Assembly (NCBI RefSeq): GCF_030271535.1
Contig: NZ_JASCXJ010000008.1
Span: forward strand, 145,462 to 209,461
Source: Nocardiopsis sp. ATB16-24
GTDB taxonomy: Bacteria > Actinomycetota > Actinomycetes > Streptosporangiales > Streptosporangiaceae
DNA: 64,000 bases
Direction of reading: 5' to 3'
In this document: piece after piece, positions 26,200 to 34,141 of the stretch
Layout of the letters: each line of letters starts with the position of its first letter
Position numbering within the stretch: the first letter of the stretch is position 1
The notes under the pieces: generated by a model
Told to the model about the DNA's origin: nothing
The model's input: only the letters and a program-made list of their open reading frames with translations
The model's database searches: none
Made by a program: the position numbers and the translations under genes

Positions 26200-27207
26200 G
26201 TGGATATCGACGTGTTCGCCGCGGCGCACGCCCGGGAGTGGGAACGGCTGGACGAGCTGGTGCGCAGGCGCCGTTCGCTGAACGGCGAGGAGATCGACGA
26301 ACTCGTCGACCTCTATCAGCGGGTGTCCACCCACCTGTCGGTGGTGCGTTCCTCGGGACAGGACCCCGCGCTCGTGGGCAGACTGTCCGCTCAGGTGGCG
26401 CGCGCCCGCTCCGCGGTGACCGGCTCGCACGCCTCCGCCTGGCGGGACGTGGGAGGGTTCTTCACCAGGGTGTTCCCCGCGGTGCTCTACCGGCTTCGAT
26501 GGTGGTGGATCGGTACCTCGGTCGGCACGGTGGCGGTCGCGGCGGTCACGGCGGCCTGGGTCGCCACCGACCCCGACGTGATGCACGCCCTGGGGCCCCC
26601 GGAGTTCCTGGCGCAGTACGTCGACCACGACTTCGCCGACTACTACATGGAGAACCCCCGGAGTTCGTTCGCCGCCCAGGTGTGGACCAACAACGCGTGG
26701 GTGGCGGCGCAGGCGATCATCTTCGGCGTGGCCTTCGGGCTGCCGACCCTGGCGGTGATGGCGATCAACGCGCTCAACGTCGGCGCCGGAGCGGGGATCA
26801 TGATCGCGCACGGCCAGGCGGACGTGTTCTTCGGGCTGATCCTGCCGCACGGCATGCTGGAGTTGACGGCGGTCTTCGTCGCGGGCGGGGTGGGACTCAA
26901 ACTCGGCTGGACGCTCATCGCACCCGGTGACCGGCCACGTCTGCGCGCGCTGGGCGAGGAGGCGCGCGCCGCCGTCGCGGTGGCCCTGGGCCTGGTGGTG
27001 GTGCTGTTCGTCTCCGGACTGATCGAGGGCCTGGTGACGGGCAACGCCGCGGCCGGAGACCTGCCGATCCCGGTGGCCCTGGGCATCGGGGCCCTGGCCG
27101 AGGTTCTGTTCCTGGTCTACGTCTTCACCGTGGGCAGGAAGGCCCACCAGGAGGGCGAGACCGGCGACATCGAGAACGCCCCGGCGGCCGTCCCGGTGGC
27201 GGGTTAG
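26200..27207 (+). CDS. SpoIIM-like (stage II sporulation protein M) membrane protein
   Basis: 335 residues from GTG at 26200. A cytosolic helical N-terminus (VDLYQRVSTHLSVVRSSGQD) is followed by six or so hydrophobic helices with the family motif FIFGVAFGLPTLAVMAINALNVG-like (here IIFGVAFGLPTLAVMAINA) and ILPHGMLELTAVFVAGGVGLKLG. In Bacillus SpoIIM is part of the SpoIIDMP machine of engulfment, but most actinobacterial homologues have no such partners and stand beside RDD, DUF58 and MoxR genes, as here. Confidence 0.92.
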   Translation: MDIDVFAAAHAREWERLDELVRRRRSLNGEEIDELVDLYQRVSTHLSVVRSSGQDPALVGRLSAQVARARSAVTGSHASAWRDVGGFFTRVFPAVLYRLRWWWIGTSVGTVAVAAVTAAWVATDPDVMHALGPPEFLAQYVDHDFADYYMENPRSSFAAQVWTNNAWVAAQAIIFGVAFGLPTLAVMAINALNVGAGAGIMIAHGQADVFFGLILPHGMLELTAVFVAGGVGLKLGWTLIAPGDRPRLRALGEEARAAVAVALGLVVVLFVSGLIEGLVTGNAAAGDLPIPVALGIGALAEVLFLVYVFTVGRKAHQEGETGDIENAPAAVPVAG

Positions 27208-27391
27208 GCGCCGCCGTCTGCGCCGTCGAGGTTCTCAGGGCGTGGGTCGGGGATCTGGAGCGGAGACTTCCGGGCCAGGCGGGTCCGGGGGTGGTGGTCA
27301 CCGGCCCGGGAGGGGCCGAGGACACGTCCGCGACCTCGGGGCGAGTCGGGGCCGTGTTCACGGTGACGGCCGTGCGCTCCCGGCGCCCCGA

Positions 27392-27416
27392 GGGCGCCCT
27401 CTCGGGGAGGGCGCCC
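27392..27416. terminator. Terminator between SpoIIM and DUF58 genes
   Basis: Perfect 10-bp stem GGGCGCCCTC / GAGGGCGCCC with a 5-nt loop between two convergent genes; probably used in both directions. Confidence 0.6.
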
Positions 27417-27434
27417 CTGCGGCGAACGCGCCGG

Positions 27435-28736
27435 TCAAAGCCGCCCCTGGGCCTTGAGGTTGATGTAGGCGTCGGCCAGCGCGGGCGCGATGTGCTCGGG
27501 GTCGGCGTCGACCACCTCCACGCCCATCCGGCGCAGTTCGGTGGTCACCCGACGCCGTTCGCTCAACGTCCGCTCGGCCGCCGCCGCGCGGTACAGGGCG
27601 TCCGTTCCGCCCCGTTCGGCGGCCATGCGGTCCACCTCAGGGTCCCTGACCGCCGCCACCAGCAACAGGTGACGTGAGGTCAGGGAGGGCAGCCTCGGCA
27701 GCAGCCCCTCCTCCAACGCCGCCGCGTTCAGGTCGGTCAGCAACACCACCAGTTTCCGGACCCGTCCCTGAGTGCTCAGGATGGTCCCGACCAGGCCCGC
27801 GGGATCGGACTCCACCAGCTCGGCCTCCAGGGGGGCCATGGCCTCCACGATCCGGTTCACCTGGCTGCCCCTGCCCGAGGAACGGACCTGGGCGCGCGTG
27901 CGCCGGTCGTAGGCCATGAAGTCCACCCGGTCGCCCGCACGGCCCGCCAGGGCGGCGAGCAACAGGGCCGCGTCCATCGCGTGGTCCAGGCGTGGGGTGT
28001 CGCCCACACGTCCGGCGGAGGTGCGTCCGGTGTCGAGCACGATGAGGATGCGCCGGTCCCGTTCGGGCCGCCACGTACGCACCATCACGCCGTCGCCCCG
28101 GGCCGTGGCCCGCCAGTCGATCGAGCGCACGTCGTCGCCGGGCACGTAGTCGCGCAGCGAGTCGAACTCGCTGCCCTGGCCACGCACCATCGCCGTGTGC
28201 TGTCCCTCCAGCTCGCGCAGGCGGGACAGTTTGCCCGGCAGATGGCGCCTGCTGTGGAACGGGGGCAGGACCCGTACCGTCCAGGGCGCGGACAGTGTCC
28301 GCTGCCTGCCCGCCAGGCCCAGCGGCCCGATACTGCGCACGGTCACCCCGGCGGCTCGGGCGTCCCCACGCCGTGTGGGGGTGAGGGTGGTCCTCACACG
28401 CTGACGTTCCCCCGCCGCCACGCGCAGTGGTCGTGCGCGCGGCGCCGCGTGCGAGCTCGGAGGCCAGGCGTCGCGCACCGAGCCCCGTAGGTTCCTTCGC
28501 GTGGGATTGGCGACGATGACGTGGACGGTCGCCGCATCGCCCAGCCGCAGTGACGTGTCGCCCTCCCGGGACAGGCGCATCGCTCCGGGGCTCGCCGCCA
28601 GCGTCACGTCCACCACCAGCAGCGCGGCCAGTACGCCCAAGACGATCGCGGTCACCTCGGCGCCGATCAGACCGGACAGCGCCACGGCGACCGTTCCCGC
28701 CAGGGCCAGCAGCACCGCCCGTCCGGTGACCACCAT
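27435..28736 (-). CDS. DUF58 (vWA-like) membrane-anchored protein
   Basis: 433 residues from ATG at 28736. Two N-terminal helices (AVLLALAGTVAVALSGLIG and AIVLGVLAALLVVDVTLAA) are followed by a beta domain and the DUF58 signature EFDSLRDYVPGDDVRSIDWRATA; a vWA-like fold with ILIVLDTGRTSAGRV comes next. These proteins work with MoxR ATPases, as chaperone or scaffold pairs for envelope and metal-enzyme maturation. The ATG shares one base with the moxR stop (TGATG), so the pair is translationally coupled. Confidence 0.93.
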   Translation of the reverse strand: MVVTGRAVLLALAGTVAVALSGLIGAEVTAIVLGVLAALLVVDVTLAASPGAMRLSREGDTSLRLGDAATVHVIVANPTRRNLRGSVRDAWPPSSHAAPRARPLRVAAGERQRVRTTLTPTRRGDARAAGVTVRSIGPLGLAGRQRTLSAPWTVRVLPPFHSRRHLPGKLSRLRELEGQHTAMVRGQGSEFDSLRDYVPGDDVRSIDWRATARGDGVMVRTWRPERDRRILIVLDTGRTSAGRVGDTPRLDHAMDAALLLAALAGRAGDRVDFMAYDRRTRAQVRSSGRGSQVNRIVEAMAPLEAELVESDPAGLVGTILSTQGRVRKLVVLLTDLNAAALEEGLLPRLPSLTSRHLLLVAAVRDPEVDRMAAERGGTDALYRAAAAERTLSERRRVTTELRRMGVEVVDADPEHIAPALADAYINLKAQGRL

Positions 28737-29719
28737 CAGCGCGGCACCGGGACGGAGGCGAGCACGCCGTCCAGGATCCCGTCGGCGGTCGCACCCTCCA
28801 GTTCCGCCTCCGGGCGCAGTGCGACACGATGCCGCAGGGTGCCCTTGGCCAGGGCCTTCACGTCGTCGGGGGTGACGTAGTCACGGCCGGACAGCCACGC
28901 CCAGGCCCTGCTGGTGCGCAGCAGCGCCGTCGCACCGCGGGGAGAGGCCCCCAACTGTAGGGACGGCGACTGCCTGGTGGCCCGGCACAGGTCGACGATG
29001 TAACCGAGGACCTCCGGGGCCACCCGCACCTGTTCCACCGCGACCCGGGCCGCGCGCAGTTCGGCGGCGCCCGCCACGGCGGTCACCCCGGCCGCGGCCA
29101 GGTCGCTCGGGTCGAAGCCCGCCGCGTGACGGCTCAGCATGTCCACCTCGGCGGCGCGCTCGGGCAGGGGGATGGTGACCTTGAGCAGGAACCTGTCCAA
29201 CTGTGCCTCGGGGAGCGGATAGGTGCCCTCGTACTCCACCGGGTTCTGGGTGGCGGCCACCATGAACGGCTCGGGCAGTGCCACCGGCTCGCCCTCCACG
29301 GTCACCTGCCGCTCCTCCATCGCCTCCAGCAGTGACGCCTGGGTCTTGGGCGGGGTCCGGTTGATCTCGTCGGCCAGCAACAGGTTGGTGAACACCGGTC
29401 CCTTGAGGAACTCGAACCTGGCCGTGTTCTGGTCGTAGACGAGCGAACCCGTCACGTCGCCCGGCATCAGGTCCGGGGTGAACTGCACCCGCTTGTGGTC
29501 CAGGGACAGCGCCGCCGACACGGTGCGTACCAGCAGTGTCTTGGCGACGCCCGGCACACCCTCCATCAACACGTGGCCGCGGCACAGCAGCGCCACGACC
29601 ATCGCGGTCACCGTCTCGTCCTGGCCCACGACGGCCTTGGCCACCTCGCGGCGCAGGGCGACCAGCGCCGCACGTGCCTCGTCGGCTGATGGTAGTGCCT
29701 CGGATGTGAAGGCGCTCAC
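28736..29719 (-). CDS. MoxR-type AAA+ ATPase
   Basis: 327 residues from GTG at 29719. Walker A is GVPGVAKT, Walker B is LLLADEINRTPPKTQASLLEAMEE, sensor 1 is MVAATQNPVEYEGTYPLPEAQLDRF, with a C-terminal lid carrying SPRGATALLRTSRAWAWLSGRDYVTPDDV. It hydrolyses ATP to remodel client proteins, usually with vWA partners; the DUF58 protein directly downstream is the likely partner. 58 nt separate it from the DUF4350 gene upstream. Confidence 0.95.
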   Translation of the reverse strand: MSAFTSEALPSADEARAALVALRREVAKAVVGQDETVTAMVVALLCRGHVLMEGVPGVAKTLLVRTVSAALSLDHKRVQFTPDLMPGDVTGSLVYDQNTARFEFLKGPVFTNLLLADEINRTPPKTQASLLEAMEERQVTVEGEPVALPEPFMVAATQNPVEYEGTYPLPEAQLDRFLLKVTIPLPERAAEVDMLSRHAAGFDPSDLAAAGVTAVAGAAELRAARVAVEQVRVAPEVLGYIVDLCRATRQSPSLQLGASPRGATALLRTSRAWAWLSGRDYVTPDDVKALAKGTLRHRVALRPEAELEGATADGILDGVLASVPVPR

Positions 29720-29777
29720 GTGCCGTCTACCTCTCTCGATACCTCAGTGGTCGTTCGCCGTCCCGTGCGGATACGCG

Positions 29778-30980
29778 TCATCGCAGCCTCCGGGTCAGTT
29801 CGTCGAGCTCCTCGGAGAGCCGGACCAGTGTGTCGTCGTCCCCCGCGTAGGGGTCGGGTCGCTCGGGATGGAGCAACGATCGCAGGTGCCGGGGGTCGTC
29901 GCCGGTCCTCTCCGCGACGGCCGTCACGACCGCCTCGGGGGCGGGGTCGGCGCCCAGTCCCAGCTTGGGAGTCGTCCGCTCCAGGAAGCCCGTGCGCAGT
30001 GCCGCGGCGGCACGGTCCCTGGCCTTACGCGACCGGTACAGCCCCGCACGGCCCTCGGTGGTCTCCGAGGCGCGCACCACCACGGGCAGCGACTCGGGCA
30101 CCAGGGCACCCATACGGCGGCCTCGCCACAGGGCCAACAGCCCCAAGGTGACCACCAGCGGCAGCAGGGACCAACGCAGGCCCCCGGGAAGAAGCTCCCA
30201 GATACCGGCACCGCCCTCCTGCTGAGGAGGGTCCGGCCGCAGCCAGACCACGTCCTCGGCGGCCATGAGGTTCAACGCCAGCGCGGCGTTTCCGGCGACG
30301 TCGAGGGCGGTGTTGGTCAGCGGGGTGCCGGTGCCCAGGATCGTGATGGTCGTGTCTTCTTCGAGCACCTGGACCAGGGCGTCGCCGTCGCCACCCGGAT
30401 AGCAGCCCACGGCCTCGACCTCGGGGGAGGCCGTGTACAGTTCACCGCTCATGTCGGCGGGGCCGGAGGCCCGCGCGGCGGACAGGTCGCACTCGGGGGA
30501 GACGGGGCGCTCCATGTCCAGGAACCGTTCGGGCGACTCCCTGCCGGTCATCTCCACCCCGGGCGCGAACGCCTCCAGGGAACGTGTGGAGGGCTGGACC
30601 AGCACGGTGTCCACGTCGAGCGCGGCGAGGGCGTCCAACTCCTCGGGAAGCATGCGGTGGTCGAGGAGGACGACGAGCACGGTGTCTCCGCCGGCGCGCT
30701 CCACGGCGTTCTCCGCGGCGGTCGAGGACCGTGTCACATGTACGTCGCGGTCCTGCTCCAGCACGTTCACCAGCGCTCGCGTGCCGTCGGGGGAGACCGA
30801 GCCCGGTTCCAGGTGGCCGGTGGGGAAGCGCTCGGCGCCCAAGGACAGCAGGACCGAGATCACCACGAGCGCGGTGATGACGGCGGCCGGGACCCGGACC
30901 GAACGCCACACTCGACGAGCACGCGAGCCCGGGGGCGCCGTGGGTTCGAGGGCCGGGGACGTGGACGCGATGGCGGTCAT
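29778..30980 (-). CDS. DUF4350 domain membrane protein
   Basis: 400 residues from ATG at 30980. One N-terminal helix (VPAAVITALVVISVLLSLGAERF), an extracytoplasmic DUF4350 part (GHLEPGSVSPDGTRALVNVLEQDRDVHVTRS, DHRMLPEELDALAAL), then a second helix (LRWSLLPLVVTLGLLALWRGRRMG) and a cytosolic helical tail rich in Arg and Glu. The DUF4350 fold resembles a class I glutamine-amidotransferase-like Rossmann domain without its catalytic Cys; function unknown. The ATG overlaps the DUF4129 stop by 4 nt (ATGA). Confidence 0.88.
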   Translation of the reverse strand: MTAIASTSPALEPTAPPGSRARRVWRSVRVPAAVITALVVISVLLSLGAERFPTGHLEPGSVSPDGTRALVNVLEQDRDVHVTRSSTAAENAVERAGGDTVLVVLLDHRMLPEELDALAALDVDTVLVQPSTRSLEAFAPGVEMTGRESPERFLDMERPVSPECDLSAARASGPADMSGELYTASPEVEAVGCYPGGDGDALVQVLEEDTTITILGTGTPLTNTALDVAGNAALALNLMAAEDVVWLRPDPPQQEGGAGIWELLPGGLRWSLLPLVVTLGLLALWRGRRMGALVPESLPVVVRASETTEGRAGLYRSRKARDRAAAALRTGFLERTTPKLGLGADPAPEAVVTAVAERTGDDPRHLRSLLHPERPDPYAGDDDTLVRLSEELDELTRRLR

Positions 30981-31597
30981 CCTCGGACCTCCTCCGCCGG
31001 CCGGACGGTTCGCAGACGCTCGTCCGACGCGCGCAGGATCCGCGCGGAGTCGGCGGTGGCGGGACGGTCGCCATAGACCACGTCGTTGAAGATCCGTGCC
31101 GCTCGGTCCAGGCCCTCGGCCTCACCGGGAAGCGCCGCGGAGGCCTCGACGGCCAGTTCGGTGGCGGTGCGGCCCGCGCGCGGCGTGATGATCGCCCGAT
31201 CCTCCAGATCCACACTGATGGCCCTCAGCCTCTCGGTGACGGCGACGGCGAACTCACCCGCGGCCTCGGCGCGGTCGGCCGCGGCACGGTGGTCGGCCGC
31301 CGTCATCGGGGTGCCCTCGTGCACGGGTGCTCCAGGCGTACGGCTGCGGGACGGACGCAACCAGAAGACGAGCCAGAGGACCAGGATCGCGATGACCACC
31401 AGCAGCACGCCCAGGACCCAACCCCCTCCGGTCGAGGGAAGGGGGACCTGTGAGAGGAGTTCGTCCAGCCAGGCGAGGAAGCGGTCCAGCAGGGACGGCT
31501 CCTGTTCCCCGTAGAGGGGATCGCTCAGTTCCCGGACGGCACGGCGCCGCCCCTCCTCCCCGGTCACCTCCTCGACGGCCGCGTGGGGCGCCCTCAC
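30977..31597 (-). CDS. DUF4129 domain membrane protein
   Basis: 206 residues from a GTG at 31597 that overlaps the stop of the upstream membrane protein by 4 nt (GTGA). There is one helix (GWVLGVLLVVIAILVLWLVFWLRP), then a cytosolic DUF4129 part: AVTERLRAISVDLEDRAIITPRAGRTATELAVEA and FNDVVYGDRPATADSARILRASDERL. DUF4129 also forms the C-terminal tail of some bacterial transglutaminase-like proteins and goes with MoxR/DUF58. Its position inside an overlapping chain suggests one complex with the neighbours. Confidence 0.88.
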   Translation of the reverse strand: MRAPHAAVEEVTGEEGRRRAVRELSDPLYGEQEPSLLDRFLAWLDELLSQVPLPSTGGGWVLGVLLVVIAILVLWLVFWLRPSRSRTPGAPVHEGTPMTAADHRAAADRAEAAGEFAVAVTERLRAISVDLEDRAIITPRAGRTATELAVEASAALPGEAEGLDRAARIFNDVVYGDRPATADSARILRASDERLRTVRPAEEVRG

Positions 31598-33027
31598 GCC
31601 CGGGGCTCCGGAAGGTAGATCTCCGGGCCCACCGCGTGACCGGCTCGGGCCGCCTCGTGCAGCCTCAGGTCCAGTCCCTCGCGACGCATCCTCAGGTCCA
31701 CGTAGAGCAGGGTGTTGACCCCCGCCGCGAAGGGCTGGGTGATGGCGTACACCAGCACCGTGCCCACATAGATCAGGGCGCTGGAGGCCACGATGGTCCA
31801 GGCCGCGGTCGGGTCGATGAACGTGAACACCCCCGAGACCATGCTGAAGGGCATGTTCAGGATCATGCCGACCACGAACACGAGGAGTCCGGTCAGGAGC
31901 CAGTAGCCGAGAGTCCGCCACCACTGGCCCTGGGACAGGCGCCAGGAACGGGCCAAGGCCCGGCCCGGGCCGAGGCGTTCGAGCACGACCAGGGGCATGG
32001 CGTAGTAGAGACGCACCCAGATCCAGGTACCGGGCACGATGACGGCGGCGATCACCAGGAGGAAGAGCAGGAGGCCCACGAGGAAACCGGTGCCCCCGCC
32101 CGACTCCATGCCCACGACCACGCCGAGGACGATCGCCCCCACCATTCCGACCGTGACGGCGATCCACATGAGGAACTGGATGCCCAGTTTGATCAGGGCC
32201 AGACCGATGACCGCCCCCATCCGATCGCGCCCGGCCTCCCAGGCCTGACGGGGCGTGAGTCGGTGACCGAGGACGGCCATGCCGATCGTGGTGGCGAGCA
32301 GCCCCAACACCACGGATCCGCCGAGGTAGACGATGAGTTCGCCCGCGTACATCAGGACGAGGGTCACCGGCGAGGTGGGCAGGATCGGTGCGTCGGGGTT
32401 CACGGCCGTGGGATCGACCATGAGCTCGTCCAGCCAGGCCGTGTAGTCGTCCAGGAACCAGGTCGAGGCCAGGGTGGTCAGGATGGAGGCGACCGCCATG
32501 ACGATCAGCGAGAGCCCGACGGTGGTCTTGGGGTTGTTGCGGATGAGGCTGAAGGCACCGTTGAAGATGTCCCCGAGGGTCATCGGTCGCAGTGCGACGA
32601 CACCGGGTTTGGGCGGGGGCGGGGCTCCGTAGGGGTACTGTCCACCGTGGCCGGGATGCCCGCCGTAGGGGGGAGCACCGTGGCCGGGTCCGTGACCGGG
32701 GGCGGGGCCGTGGCCGGGCTGCCACCACTGTCCGCCCTGCGCGGGATCGGGGTACTGGCCGGGGTACTGTCCGCCCTGCGCGGGATCGGGGTACTGACCG
32801 GGGTACGGCCCGCCCTGGCCGGGGTACTGTCCGTAGGCGGCCTGCTCCGGGTGGGGATGCCGTGGTGTCGGATCATGGCCGGGTCGTCCGTGTTCGGACG
32901 GTGTGAACGGGCGTCGCTCCTCAGGAGGAGGCGGGGGAGTCGACGGCCCCCGCCCCGGTGCGGCCCAGCCGCCGGGTTCGCCCGGGGGTGTGGCCGGCGT
33001 GTCCCGGTGGTCGTCCTCCTGGGTCAT
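31594..33027 (-). CDS. Polytopic membrane protein (glycerophosphodiester phosphodiesterase membrane-domain type) with Pro/Gly/Gln/Tyr-rich N-terminus
   Basis: 477 residues from ATG at 33027, with GGAGGACGGGACAG upstream. Residues 1-140 are low complexity with a repeat on QYPGQYPDPAQGG; then MTLGDIFNGAFSLIRNNPKTTVGLSLIVM opens the membrane domain of six or more helices that matches the GPDPase_memb type (PF10110), without a catalytic phosphodiesterase domain. Expected in the cytoplasmic membrane; function unknown. It leads the operon DUF4129-DUF4350-moxR-DUF58, divergent from mtrA. Confidence 0.82.
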   Translation of the reverse strand: MTQEDDHRDTPATPPGEPGGWAAPGRGPSTPPPPPEERRPFTPSEHGRPGHDPTPRHPHPEQAAYGQYPGQGGPYPGQYPDPAQGGQYPGQYPDPAQGGQWWQPGHGPAPGHGPGHGAPPYGGHPGHGGQYPYGAPPPPKPGVVALRPMTLGDIFNGAFSLIRNNPKTTVGLSLIVMAVASILTTLASTWFLDDYTAWLDELMVDPTAVNPDAPILPTSPVTLVLMYAGELIVYLGGSVVLGLLATTIGMAVLGHRLTPRQAWEAGRDRMGAVIGLALIKLGIQFLMWIAVTVGMVGAIVLGVVVGMESGGGTGFLVGLLLFLLVIAAVIVPGTWIWVRLYYAMPLVVLERLGPGRALARSWRLSQGQWWRTLGYWLLTGLLVFVVGMILNMPFSMVSGVFTFIDPTAAWTIVASSALIYVGTVLVYAITQPFAAGVNTLLYVDLRMRREGLDLRLHEAARAGHAVGPEIYLPEPRA

Positions 33028-33449
33028 CTGTCCCGTCCTCCAAGGGGTTCGGTCACGTTGTGCGAGCGGGTCCACGCGAAGGCCGCCCTCCGGAAAACCA
33101 ACCTACCTGCCGGTTCCACCGGCACGCGGCGGTGATCAGGGGTATACAGGGGCAACCGACCCACTTCATTCCTTTTGTATGCTTTCTGTTACCAACAAGT
33201 CGAGTCGCGTAGGTTCGTGGGGTCGGCTCAGCAGGGCCGACGCGCCAGTGACCGAGACCGGATCCACCAGGACCGAAAAACGTTGACCACTCTCCCAACA
33301 CCACTCGAAGGTGGCAAGGTGGGGGACGAAGCAGTTCCTTGCGTTGTGGGCGCACCGAACGTTGATGTCGCTTGAGTGTTCCAGAGAGAGGAGTAGGCGC
33401 CGCGGTACCCGTCGAAGGGCGGGTGTGACGTCCGGCGCCGGACGCACCG
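33028..33449. other. Intergenic region between the DUF4129 operon and mtrA
   Basis: 422 bp with divergent genes on both sides. A patch around 33165-33200 is clearly AT-richer than its surroundings and holds TATGCT (33179-33184), a possible -10. TTGACC at 33283-33288 has no matching -10. No ORF with convincing codon usage is seen. Confidence 0.4.
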
Positions 33450-34127
33450 ATGAAGGGACGTGTACTGGTTGTCGACGATGACCTCGCCCTGGCCGAGATG
33501 CTCGGTATCGTGCTGCGGGGTGAGGGATTCGAGCCCTCGTTCGTGCATGACGGGGACAAGGCCCTGGAGGCCTTCCGCGAGACCAAGCCCGACCTGGTCC
33601 TCCTCGACCTGATGCTGCCCGGGGCCGACGGGATCGACGTGTGTCGTCAGATCCGCGCCGAGTCCGGCGTGCCCATCGTGATGCTCACCGCCAAGAGCGA
33701 CACCATCGACGTCGTTCTGGGCCTGGAGTCCGGTGCCGACGACTACATCGTCAAGCCCTTCAAGCCCAAGGAACTCGTGGCCCGTATCCGTGTGCGGCTG
33801 CGTCGTACCGAGGAGCCCGCTCCCGAGATGTTGCAGATAGGCGACATCACCATCGACGTCGCCGGACACTCCGTGCGCCGGGACGGCGAGCAGATCAGCC
33901 TCACCCCCCTGGAGTTCGACCTCCTGGTGGCCCTGGCCCGCAAGCCGCGCCAGGTCTTCACCCGCGAGGTCCTCCTGGAACAGGTCTGGGGTTACAGGCA
34001 CGCCGCCGACACCCGTCTGGTCAACGTCCACGTGCAGCGTCTCCGGGCCAAGATCGAGAAGGACCCGGAGCACCCCGAGGTCGTCGTCACCGTTCGTGGT
34101 GTCGGTTACAAGGCCGGTACCGCCTGA
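33450..34127 (+). CDS. mtrA: MtrA: OmpR/PhoB-type response regulator
   Basis: 225 residues from ATG at 33450. The receiver domain has VLVVDDDLALAEML, the phospho-acceptor Asp53 in LVLLDLMLPG, and KPFKPKE; the C-terminal winged helix has SLTPLEFDLLVALARKPRQVFTREVLLEQVWGY and VVTVRGVGYKAGTA. MtrA controls cell division, cell-wall and developmental genes in Actinobacteria and is activated by MtrB. It stands 14 nt before mtrB in the standard order mtrA-mtrB-lpqB. Confidence 0.97.
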   Translation: MKGRVLVVDDDLALAEMLGIVLRGEGFEPSFVHDGDKALEAFRETKPDLVLLDLMLPGADGIDVCRQIRAESGVPIVMLTAKSDTIDVVLGLESGADDYIVKPFKPKELVARIRVRLRRTEEPAPEMLQIGDITIDVAGHSVRRDGEQISLTPLEFDLLVALARKPRQVFTREVLLEQVWGYRHAADTRLVNVHVQRLRAKIEKDPEHPEVVVTVRGVGYKAGTA

Positions 34128-34141
34128 TCCCACCGAGCGAC

